A DNA stretch of 7,876 bases. It comes from Micropepsaceae bacterium (lineage in GTDB: Bacteria; Pseudomonadota; Alphaproteobacteria; Micropepsales; Micropepsaceae). The notes below the pieces were generated by a model, which was not told the origin of the DNA, did not search any database, and saw only the letters and a program-made list of their open reading frames with translations. The stretch is taken from assembly GCA_025450355.1 (NCBI GenBank), contig JANWHR010000070.1, forward strand, positions 1 to 7,876. Reading direction: 5' to 3'. The position numbers were made by a program, and so were the translations under genes. Below are positions 1-6,546 of the stretch, in pieces (positions within the stretch are counted from its first letter, which is position 1; each line of letters opens with the position of its first letter).

Positions 1-29
1 AATCATTGAAATTGCTCAGGTTTTCTACA

Positions 30-45
30 CGGCACGAGAATTGCT
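30..45 (+). promoter_or_regulatory. Sigma-54 (RpoN) -24/-12 promoter of the PEP-CTERM gene
   Basis: The sequence reads CGGCACG-AGAA-TTGCT. It has GG at 31-32 and GC at 43-44 separated by exactly 10 bases, as RpoN requires, and it differs from the consensus TGGCACG-N4-TTGCW at only the first base. Transcription would start near position 56, leaving a leader of about 75 bases before the ATG at 132. Sigma-54 control is established for PEP-CTERM genes in several exosortase-bearing bacteria, through PrsK/PrsR-type regulators, so the match fits the gene downstream. The enhancer site for the activator would lie left of the window. Confidence 0.75.
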
Positions 46-131
46 TAATTTGGATAACGGCTGGCTGACGTGCCGCACCAATAGCAACCATCATAAGCGC
101 AAGCCGGGGGCGCCCAGGGTGGGGAGGGACT

Positions 132-707
132 ATGAAGACATTAATGGACCGGCTGCTATCTTCAACAGCCGCGGTGGCGCTGGGCATGACATCCCTTGTC
201 GCAGCATTGGCCCCGGGTTCCGCACACGCTGGTATCGTTACCAACTCTGGTCCCACGCCACAGAATCCGGATTATGTCGGGAATATAGGCATTGGCGACG
301 ACATATTCGATCTTTCTGTAAGTGTTCCCGCTTATTGGGAATTTACTTGGACCGGGCCCGCCAATGCAGCAGATATTTCAGGAAGCTATTTCGGCAACGT
401 TACCGACAACCCTGGAAATCTGAAACTTTATGCGGTGACCGGTGGGAGTCTCCCAGATCTAACGCTAAGTTCACCCGACAGTGAACCCTTCCACCCCGGA
501 GTATTTGTACCCGGTAGCGTCCTGGCGGATCTGGGAGATAACTCGTTGATCTCGGGCGACAATTACGTCGTCGGTGTCTCCGGCAATGGAGACGCCGTGG
601 TTGATATAAAATTCAACCCCGTTCCTGAACCGGCATCGCTGCCGTTGCTTGGCGGCGCTCTCGCCGCCCTGGGCTTCCTGCGCCGGCGGCGCAAATCACG
701 CGGCTGA
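132..707 (+). CDS. PEP-CTERM sorting-domain exported protein
   Basis: A 191-residue secreted protein. The N-terminus is a signal peptide: Lys2 and Arg7, a hydrophobic stretch at about 8-28, and an AHA cleavage site at 31-33. The C-terminus is a textbook PEP-CTERM sorting signal: VPEPA at 164-168, a hydrophobic helix at about 169-183, and the basic tail RRRRK at 184-188. In this family an exosortase recognises the signal at the inner membrane, cuts it, and the protein goes to the surface or matrix. No exosortase gene is in the window, so it must be encoded elsewhere. The middle (about 34-163) is rich in Gly, Asp, Asn and Ser, has no Cys and contains no domain I recognise; it looks beta-rich. 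The start is supported by GGAGG at 123-127, four bases before the ATG. Codon use is more AT-rich than in the genes that follow. A sigma-54 promoter lies upstream, so expression is probably switched by an enhancer-binding regulator. Confidence 0.9.
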   Translation: MKTLMDRLLSSTAAVALGMTSLVAALAPGSAHAGIVTNSGPTPQNPDYVGNIGIGDDIFDLSVSVPAYWEFTWTGPANAADISGSYFGNVTDNPGNLKLYAVTGGSLPDLTLSSPDSEPFHPGVFVPGSVLADLGDNSLISGDNYVVGVSGNGDAVVDIKFNPVPEPASLPLLGGALAALGFLRRRRKSRG

Positions 708-821
708 CTGTTCGCGGGCTTCACTCTCTTGCTGGTCTTGTCCGCCGCCGGCGAAAATGTTTCGTCTTGGCCGATCCCGGCGATGCTATGATCGGAGCGC
801 AAAGGAAACCCTAAAAATCGA
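708..821 (+). other. Short intergenic spacer before the glycosyltransferase fusion
   Basis: This spacer of 114 bases holds no convincing terminator. A TATGAT at 787-792 could be a -10 box, but its best -35 candidate (TTGGCC) is only 14 bases away. AAAGGA at 801-806 is the closest thing to a ribosome-binding site and sits 15 bases from the ATG at 822, farther than usual. The fusion gene may therefore be read through from the PEP-CTERM transcript or from a weak promoter of its own. Confidence 0.4.
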
Positions 822-3098
822 ATGTCCCCACTCGTTTCGGTGATTATGCCGTGCTTCAACGCCGGCCGGATGCTGGAACCCGCACTTTGGTCGGTGTTCG
901 CCCAAAGCTACCCAAACATCGAGCTGATTTTCGTCGACAACAATTCAACCGACGGCAGCGCCGAACGTGCGCGGTCATTCGCTACGGGTAAGCCGCGCCC
1001 GTTCCGACTCGTCCATTGTCCCGATCAGGGCGCCAACCACGCGCGCAATACGGGCTATGGGCTGGCCCGCGGCGATTACATTCAATGGCTGGATGCCGAC
1101 GACGCGCTCGGGATCGAGAAAATCGCGCTGCAGGTCGATGCGCTGGAACGGGATCGGGATTCCGCGATCGCCTATTGCGACTGGATGGACTCACGGCACT
1201 TGCCCAACGGAAATCGCCGCGACCATGTGAATGCTCTTGGACAGGTGGACGATCAGATTCTGCGGAGCCTCAGCGGCGTGTGGTATCCGCCCCACAGCTA
1301 CCTTGTCCGGCGCGAGGCCGCGGAAATCCTTCAGGCCGAACGCGCCTGGTTCCCCGATGCCAGAATTGGCACCGATGTCGAGTACAGTGCGATTGCCGCG
1401 ATGATTGGCTTGCGCTTCCGCCATGTCGCGGCGGCAAGGGTGCAGTACAATGTGTGGTCGCCCACCCAGACTTCCGGTCGCAGGACCCCTTACGCGGCCC
1501 GCGTAGCGGCGCTTCGGCAGGTCTGGCTTCGTTTGCAGGAATTGGCTGGTCGCCCGGAGGTGGCGGCACGCCTGACGGCCGGGCACAGAATTCTGCTGGA
1601 TCAGGACTGGATGGTTTGGACGATGCCACTGGGCTCGGCCGAGATCAGCACGCTTGCTAGCAAACGCCACGCTCTGCGGCACGTGGTCAGCGGACGCGTG
1701 ATCGAAGTCGACTCGCGTGAGGCAACGGTCGCAACCGTCATGCTGGCCATGGGGCAGAGCAGGGCGTTCCCCCACCACGCAATGCTGATCGCAAGCGCCG
1801 CCCCATCATTGAACCATGATTATCCGGGCATCATTTCGATTCTGAATCGATTCCGCCGCGAGGGCTTACTGAGTGAAGTCGACATCGCTGAAGGCATGGA
1901 ATCCGGGACTGTCGCTTCGCCGCCAACGCGGACGGCAACTGCTTTGCCCCCTCATACGGGCACTGACTTACCACACCCGCAAACCTCCCGGTTGACCCGC
2001 AAGGTGGTCGCGGATGCCTGGACCGAAGTGCTGCAAGGACGTGATCCGGCTGAGAATGAGCGTTTTGACGCGGCCGGCGGGGATTCATTTGCACTGGTGA
2101 ACTTCGCGTTGAGTTGCGAGGCGAGCCTCGGGGTTTCCGTCCCGGTTGATGCATTGAGCGTGCGAATGCGGCCTACCGAAATTGTGCAGGTGCTTGACCG
2201 CATTCTGGCCGAGAATGGCAGCGGAGCGGCAGACGGTCCAAAGGTCAAATCAGAGCTGCCGGCGATTTTTCTGGTTCGGGTGCGTCATCATCTGGATCCG
2301 AGTGAATCCGTCCTGCAAAGGGCGTGCGCCGGGATCGCACAAATCGTCTCGATTCCTTTGCCCGCCTGGCCCGTGCTGACAGAATCGAAATATGACTATC
2401 CCGCTTTGCTCGATCGCATCGTCGCGGAGATCGAGCCGCGGCTTGGCGAGGCTCCGGTGATGTTGTTTGGCCTCTGCTTTGGCGGCGTTTTGGCGCATGC
2501 GGTTGCGCGACGGCTCGCCGCCGGCGGCCGCCGGATCGGATTCCTGGGTATCCTCGATGGCAATGCCACGTGGGAACTAAGCGGTATTTCCGCGTGGCTG
2601 CGCGCGATCAGGCCGGTGGGGCCGCAGTTCTCCGGCTTCGCCCCGGCCGCGGCAAAATGGCTGGGCGACCGGCCACGAGTCCTGCGCTGGCTGGGCGCCA
2701 ACAACCACATGGCGCGACTGCCGCGCAAGTTTGCCGCGGAGCTAAACTGGCACCTGAACACGAACATGCCGGTGTGGTTCGATCGCGGCGGGCTGGCGAG
2801 GCTGTTGAAGGACAACGGGGTGACCGATGCGCCGGTTTTCCTGTTTCGCTCACTCGAGCAACCGCCGGACACTCCCGCCGATCTGCACTGGCGTAACCGT
2901 TACGCGCAGGTGACCTCTGTGCCGGTGCTGGGAAATCATTACAGCCTGTTTGCGCCACAAAATTTGGCAGTGCTGCAACAGGCGCTGACTCTGGCGGTGC
3001 GGCAGGCGCTCGCCCGGTCCGAAGCGCCGTCAGCCAAAACAAATGGATCACCGCTCCGCGTAAAGGACGCCGCCAATTCGGTTCGGCAACTTGCCTGA
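822..3098 (+). CDS. Glycosyltransferase family 2 - carrier protein - thioesterase fusion
   Basis: Three catalytic modules in one 758-residue protein. Residues 4 to about 215 are a GT-A family-2 glycosyltransferase: VSVIMPCFN (5-13), VDNNSTDGS (38-46), NHARNTG (72-78) and the metal/nucleotide-sugar motif LDADD (90-94), with TDVEY (184-188) as the likely acceptor-side acidic motif. About 225-355 is helical and unassigned. About 358-390 is a Pro/Thr-rich linker. Residues 391-463 are a carrier domain with GGDS (419-422); Ser422 is the phosphopantetheine site. About 479-728 is an alpha/beta-hydrolase thioesterase of the NRPS/PKS release type: elbow GLCFG (550-554) with Cys552 where Ser is usual, Asp579 in GILDG, and His706 in GNHYSLF. 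The protein is probably cytoplasmic, since no signal peptide or clear membrane segment is visible. It has no adenylation domain, but the next gene overlaps it and encodes one, so the two probably work together. Inferred role: an acid is loaded on Ser422, passed to Cys552 and joined to a sugar, a glycan or water. The substrate is unknown. Confidence 0.85.
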   Translation: MSPLVSVIMPCFNAGRMLEPALWSVFAQSYPNIELIFVDNNSTDGSAERARSFATGKPRPFRLVHCPDQGANHARNTGYGLARGDYIQWLDADDALGIEKIALQVDALERDRDSAIAYCDWMDSRHLPNGNRRDHVNALGQVDDQILRSLSGVWYPPHSYLVRREAAEILQAERAWFPDARIGTDVEYSAIAAMIGLRFRHVAAARVQYNVWSPTQTSGRRTPYAARVAALRQVWLRLQELAGRPEVAARLTAGHRILLDQDWMVWTMPLGSAEISTLASKRHALRHVVSGRVIEVDSREATVATVMLAMGQSRAFPHHAMLIASAAPSLNHDYPGIISILNRFRREGLLSEVDIAEGMESGTVASPPTRTATALPPHTGTDLPHPQTSRLTRKVVADAWTEVLQGRDPAENERFDAAGGDSFALVNFALSCEASLGVSVPVDALSVRMRPTEIVQVLDRILAENGSGAADGPKVKSELPAIFLVRVRHHLDPSESVLQRACAGIAQIVSIPLPAWPVLTESKYDYPALLDRIVAEIEPRLGEAPVMLFGLCFGGVLAHAVARRLAAGGRRIGFLGILDGNATWELSGISAWLRAIRPVGPQFSGFAPAAAKWLGDRPRVLRWLGANNHMARLPRKFAAELNWHLNTNMPVWFDRGGLARLLKDNGVTDAPVFLFRSLEQPPDTPADLHWRNRYAQVTSVPVLGNHYSLFAPQNLAVLQQALTLAVRQALARSEAPSAKTNGSPLRVKDAANSVRQLA

Positions 3099-4683
3099 AT
3101 TGCAGACCGCTGCGCGGCTTACGCTTGGCGGACTGCTCGCGCGCACGGTTGAATTGCAGGGCGACCGGCCGGCCGTCATTGACAGCAAAGGATCTGTGAC
3201 CTGGCGCGAGATTGCGGGCCTGGCTGCGGGCTATGCCAGCCAGTTGCACGGCGCCGGAATTGACCGCGGGGACAGGGTTGCCCTGTGGATGCCGAACTCC
3301 GCCGATTACATGGCATTGATCTTTGCGGTGGCCCAGCTTGGGGCGATCGCCGTTCACATCAATTGGCGATTTCGCGCCCATGAGCTGAGCTCGTTGCTGC
3401 GGCGCGCCAGTCCATCGGTGCTGGTGACCGATTCAGGCGCGGGTGAGGATTACGCGAACGTGCTCGGCGGTGTCTCAGACCCTGACAAGGCATCGTTGCA
3501 GCGAATTTTCCTCCGGGGAAGATCGGCCGCGCTACGGACGCTGGGTGACATCCCGGTGGAATCGCTTCGTGCCGTTGGCGCTGCCGCCGATGTTGCACAA
3601 CCCGACGATGCGTGCGCGATCTTCGCCACGACGGGCAGCACCGGTGAGCCCAAACTTGTTCAGCATGGTCATCGCGGCCTGGTGGAACACTATGGATTTG
3701 CAGCCCGGCGGCTTGGGCTTGATCAGCGGGGGGCCATCCTGCTGGCGAACTTGCCATTGTCCGGCATCTTCGGCCATTCGGGGCTGATGATGTCGGTGGC
3801 TGGCGGGGCTGGCATCGCATTGCAGGATAGCGCCGACATGGATCGGCTGATCCGGCATCACCGGGTTACCCACGTTTTTGGTTTTGCCGACATACTCGCC
3901 CGGATCGTCGAATCCGCGCGCGGCCGGCCATACGACAGTATGCGGACGTTCAGCGCGGCAGTTTCACCTTTTGTCGACAACAACGCAGTGTTCGCCGCCG
4001 CGCAAGCGCTGGGGCTGAAGCTGCGCACCGCCTACGGCAGCTCTGAGGCGAATACATTTTTCGCCATCGCGCCGGATGATTGGGGCCCCGTGCAGGGCGG
4101 CACGCCGGCGCATCCGGACGCCCGCTTTGCCATTCGCGATGCCGCGACCGGTCGCGATCTGCCGGAAGGCGAACCGGGGATGCTGCTGATTTCAAGTCCC
4201 TGTCTGTTTTTGGGCTATTATAACGACGCCGCGGCAACCGCGGCAGCCTGGACCGGGGATGGCATGTTCCGGACCGGTGACCGGGCCTATCGGCACGGTG
4301 ATGGCTTTGTCTTTCTTGGCCGCCATGACGAAACCGTCAGGCTCGGTGGCCATCTGGTCGACCCTGCCGAGGTCGAACAATTCCTTTGCCTGCGCCCGGA
4401 AATCGCAGCGGCCCGTACGGTGGCCGCCAATGTTGGGAGCGTACCTCGCATCGTTGCCTTCATCCTGGTCCGGCCGGGTTTCGCTTTCAGCGAGCCGGCC
4501 ATATTGGAGGCGTGCCGCGAGCAGATCGCCTCCTACAAAGTACCCGCTCGCATCGTAGCACTAGATGAATTTCCAGTCAGTGAGGGCGCCAACGCCAGGA
4601 AGATCCGGCTTGATGTCCTGCGTGAGATGGCATCGGCGTTGCTACATAAGGACAAAAAATCTGGAGGCCACGCCCGGAATTGA
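3091..4683 (+). CDS. Stand-alone AMP-forming acyl/aryl/amino-acid ligase (ANL superfamily)
   Basis: A 530-residue adenylate-forming enzyme that converts a carboxylic acid and ATP to an acyl-adenylate, then passes the acyl group to CoA or a phosphopantetheine arm. Motifs appear in the expected order: P-loop TTGSTGEPK (180-188), YGSSE (315-319), TGD (395-397), hinge GRHD (410-413) with VRLGGHLVDPAEVE (416-429), and the C-terminal catalytic lysine, probably Lys504 in ARKIR. The length is normal for a single A domain with no fused carrier. It overlaps the GT-carrier-thioesterase gene by 8 bases, which suggests coupled translation and that its acceptor is that carrier domain. The start is uncertain: TTG at 3091 gives the overlap, a second TTG at 3100 is possible, neither has a clear ribosome-binding site, and an in-frame stop at 3061 limits the choice. 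The last codons (from about 525) run into the tRNA-Cys gene on the other strand, so the extreme tail may not be ancestral. The substrate pocket cannot be decoded by eye. Confidence 0.88.
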   Translation: MPELQTAARLTLGGLLARTVELQGDRPAVIDSKGSVTWREIAGLAAGYASQLHGAGIDRGDRVALWMPNSADYMALIFAVAQLGAIAVHINWRFRAHELSSLLRRASPSVLVTDSGAGEDYANVLGGVSDPDKASLQRIFLRGRSAALRTLGDIPVESLRAVGAAADVAQPDDACAIFATTGSTGEPKLVQHGHRGLVEHYGFAARRLGLDQRGAILLANLPLSGIFGHSGLMMSVAGGAGIALQDSADMDRLIRHHRVTHVFGFADILARIVESARGRPYDSMRTFSAAVSPFVDNNAVFAAAQALGLKLRTAYGSSEANTFFAIAPDDWGPVQGGTPAHPDARFAIRDAATGRDLPEGEPGMLLISSPCLFLGYYNDAAATAAAWTGDGMFRTGDRAYRHGDGFVFLGRHDETVRLGGHLVDPAEVEQFLCLRPEIAAARTVAANVGSVPRIVAFILVRPGFAFSEPAILEACREQIASYKVPARIVALDEFPVSEGANARKIRLDVLREMASALLHKDKKSGGHARN

Positions 4684-4735
4684 ACCGGGGTACACGGTTT
4701 TGCAGACCGTTGCGTCACCACTCCGCCACGTGGCC
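4662..4735 (-). tRNA. tRNA-Cys (anticodon GCA)
   Basis: Read on the minus strand, the gene folds as a standard tRNA. The 7-bp acceptor stem pairs GGCCACG (4729-4735) with CGTGGCC (4666-4672). The anticodon stem ACGGT/ACCGT encloses loop CTGCAAA with anticodon GCA. The T arm is CCCGG-TTCAATT-CCGGG. The discriminator base is U, the identity element expected for cysteine, and the CCA end is encoded (4662-4664). The gene is 74 bases long including CCA. A TATAGC at 4765-4770 on the minus strand is a possible -10 box, but I see no good -35, so it may be co-transcribed with the nuclease gene upstream. Its 3' end overlaps the final codons and stop of the convergent ligase gene by 22 bases. Confidence 0.96.
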
Positions 4736-4788
4736 AGAAGAATAACTCGGGAGCAGCACAGCCCGCTATAACATTTCGGCAGGAAAAT

Positions 4789-5694
4789 CTACTCTTCGCT
4801 GCGCGTCAGGCTGATCTGTTCGGGTTTCCTCACGATGATTTCCGCGCGCGACTGATAAGAGGAAATCTTTCCCGAAACCGTGATTTCCTTGCCCACGAAT
4901 TTTGCAAGGTCACTGAACTGCTTCGCATCATCGGCGAAAATCACGGCGGAAAACGGGCAGCCGCGATACTGCCGGCAAAAGTCGAGGAATACGGTGCCGG
5001 TACCGGAGCGATGAGCGTTCACCAGCGTACCCCGGACGCGGGTGGTCTCGCCGACATGGCCTGACGCTTCGGAGATGTCGAATTCACCGCCAGGGGCCGT
5101 ATCGGCCGCAGCCGGATTTGCCGCAGGGTAGCGTGCAATCAGTTGCTTCAGGATGGCGCTGTAGGTCGCGACCAGCTGGGGTGAGGTGCCAATTTCAAGC
5201 AACTCGTCATTCTCGCTGGTCGCCGAGGCAGTCCAGTTGTAACTGCCGACCGCATAGGCGCTGTCCGTTACCAGTGCCTTGATATGCATGATGCCGTTTG
5301 CGTCGAGGTGCTTTTCCGTTTTCACCGGGATCCCGGCCGCAACGAGTTCGTCGAGAATGGGCCGGCCATAGGATTTGGAGATTTCTTCCGAATCAACGAG
5401 GCCTTGGACATCAACTCCACGCCGCTTTGCGGCAACCAGCGCCCCGGCAATGTCGCGCAAGGTAAATTCGTACATGGCGAAATAGACGCGTTGCCGGGCC
5501 GCGTTGATCAGCGATATGATCTCCTGATCGTTGCGCTTTGCGGTCAGGCTGTACAGCACGCGAACGGAATTGGGCGGCGGCGCGGCAACCGTTTGAATGG
5601 GAATGACGGAATCGATGGACGTGTCGTGGATGGAATAGCCCACCGCCCCCGAGATGAGCGCAATCGCCAGCCCTGCAAGGATTCGTCCGTTCAT
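4789..5694 (-). CDS. Exported phospholipase D-like nuclease with C-terminal OB-fold
   Basis: A 301-residue protein when started at the ATG at 5694. Residues about 4-20 are a hydrophobic signal peptide or signal anchor, so the enzyme should act in the periplasm or at the outer face of the inner membrane. About 45-190 is a single phospholipase D/Nuc-type domain with one HxKxxxxD motif (His137, Lys139, Asp144) followed by GSYNW (150-154). Single-HKD proteins of this kind are usually nucleases that work as dimers. About 204-296 resembles a bacterial OB-fold nucleic-acid-binding domain (FVGKEITVSGKI at 266-277, AEIIV at 284-288), with Cys240 and Cys246 perhaps forming a disulfide. Together these suggest cleavage of extracellular or imported DNA or RNA. 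A longer reading frame extends to 5784, but that would place the start inside the divergent methyltransferase promoter and bury the signal sequence. An ATG at 5712 is the other option. The gene lies upstream of tRNA-Cys on the same strand, 53 bases away. Confidence 0.82.
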   Translation of the reverse strand: MNGRILAGLAIALISGAVGYSIHDTSIDSVIPIQTVAAPPPNSVRVLYSLTAKRNDQEIISLINAARQRVYFAMYEFTLRDIAGALVAAKRRGVDVQGLVDSEEISKSYGRPILDELVAAGIPVKTEKHLDANGIMHIKALVTDSAYAVGSYNWTASATSENDELLEIGTSPQLVATYSAILKQLIARYPAANPAAADTAPGGEFDISEASGHVGETTRVRGTLVNAHRSGTGTVFLDFCRQYRGCPFSAVIFADDAKQFSDLAKFVGKEITVSGKISSYQSRAEIIVRKPEQISLTRSEE

Positions 5695-5771
5695 GCCGTC
5701 ATTATAGAGCATCCGCCACGCCGCTGCATGCGTTCTGTGGTCGAAGTCCACTCCGGGTCCGCCAAACTGCG

Positions 5772-5800
5772 TTGTCAGGGGCATCTTCCGCCTCTATAAG
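5772..5800 (+). promoter_or_regulatory. Sigma-70 type promoter of the PIMT-family gene
   Basis: TTGTCA at 5772-5777 and TATAAG at 5795-5800 are separated by an ideal 17-base spacer. Transcription would start near 5807, giving a leader of about 18-20 bases that includes the AGGA ribosome-binding site at 5817-5820. This is the strongest housekeeping promoter I see in the window. Confidence 0.6.
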
Positions 5801-5824
5801 CCTGCCGCCTGAATCCAGGAAAGA

Positions 5825-6481
5825 ATGATGCTCGACAGTGCCGTGCAGCGCACGAACATGGTGGCGGCGCAACTACGGACCAATGATGTCCGGGATGCGC
5901 GTATCTGCCGGGCGATGGAAACCGTGCCGCGAGAATTGTTCGTTCCGGAGCGGTTCGAGTCCGTCGCCTACATGGACCGTGTGATCGAGCTTGCGCCAAA
6001 CCGCGTGATGATGGACGCGCGCTGCTTCGGCAAACTGTTGCAACTGGCGGCAATCATGCCTGACGACATTGTGCTCGATGTGGGATGTGGCACTGGCTAC
6101 TCATCTGCGATCCTGGCGCTGCTGGCGGCCCGTGTTTTCGCGCTGGAGGAGCAGGAGGAGTTGGCATCCACCGCGCTGCTGAGATTGCAGGGGTTAAGGA
6201 CCGAAAATGTCGAGATTGTCCGGGGGGTATTGCCATCAGGCGATCCGGCCCATGCACCCTTTGACGTCATCGTTGTTGAGGGCGCCATCGAGGAGCGGCC
6301 GTCGGCGCTGCTCGATCAGTTGACGGACGGTGGAAGGCTGGTCGCGGTCCGGAAAGAGGGCGCCGCCGGATATGGCTGCCTCTACATCAGGCACGGCAAT
6401 GCGATCGGGGAGCGGAATGCCTTCGATGCCTGGCTACCGGTGCTGCCGGGTTTCGCGAAGCCGCGCGGCTTCACGTTTTAG
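5825..6481 (+). CDS. pcm: PIMT-family (protein-L-isoaspartate O-methyltransferase-like) SAM methyltransferase
   Basis: A 218-residue class I SAM-dependent methyltransferase. Motif I is VLDVGCGTGY (83-92), and the acidic residue that contacts the SAM ribose is probably Glu108 in ALEE. IVVEGAIEERP (149-159) and LLDQLTDGGRLV (162-173) match the later PIMT motifs, and the N-terminal MVAAQLRTNDV (12-22) is typical of the family. Canonical PIMT methylates isoaspartyl residues in damaged cytoplasmic proteins and carries a conserved TIS segment just before motif I. Here the equivalent stretch reads NRVMMDARCFGKLLQ (59-73) with no Ser or Thr. I recall this variant from alphaproteobacterial PIMT-like proteins, so repair activity should not be assumed and the symbol is a family label. 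Two tandem ATGs (5825 and 5828) lie behind AGGA (5817-5820); the second has the better spacing of 7 bases. It is transcribed divergently from the nuclease gene. Confidence 0.85.
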   Translation: MMLDSAVQRTNMVAAQLRTNDVRDARICRAMETVPRELFVPERFESVAYMDRVIELAPNRVMMDARCFGKLLQLAAIMPDDIVLDVGCGTGYSSAILALLAARVFALEEQEELASTALLRLQGLRTENVEIVRGVLPSGDPAHAPFDVIVVEGAIEERPSALLDQLTDGGRLVAVRKEGAAGYGCLYIRHGNAIGERNAFDAWLPVLPGFAKPRGFTF

Positions 6482-6546
6482 AGTAAAGTGCCGCTGGTTC
6501 GCCCCGGAAAGTCCGGAATCTGATCGCACATCTGAACACTGGCCGC

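Noticed and set aside
41..484. + strand frame of 147 codons overlapping the PEP-CTERM gene
   Set aside because: It starts at the sigma-54 -12 element, is rich in Arg, Cys and His, and overlaps a gene with a clear signal peptide and sorting domain.
1191..1778. Minus-strand open frame of 195 codons opposite the glycosyltransferase
   Set aside because: No recognisable domain, and the + strand frame carries conserved GT2 motifs.
2608..3381. Minus-strand open frame of 257 codons opposite the thioesterase and ligase start
   Set aside because: Its translation is Arg/Pro/Ala-rich with no domain, and it spans two genes with strong family motifs on the + strand. It is a GC-driven shadow.
5701..5706. 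Minus-strand TATAAT just before the nuclease ATG
   Set aside because: It is a perfect -10 hexamer, but no -35 is seen at the right distance, and the start of transcription would fall on or after the ATG. It could only serve a leaderless message, so I left it out as a promoter.
5695..5784. Longer nuclease N-terminus starting at 5784
   Set aside because: It would begin inside the TTGTCA-N17-TATAAG promoter of the divergent gene and put 30 unlike residues before a normal signal sequence.
5284..5799. + strand frame of 171 codons opposite the nuclease
   Set aside because: It lies antisense to the HKD domain, shows no family resemblance and ends at the methyltransferase promoter.
6504..6516. CCGGA-AAG-TCCGG hairpin after the methyltransferase gene
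   Set aside because: The stem is only 5 bp and no T run follows, so it is not a convincing terminator.
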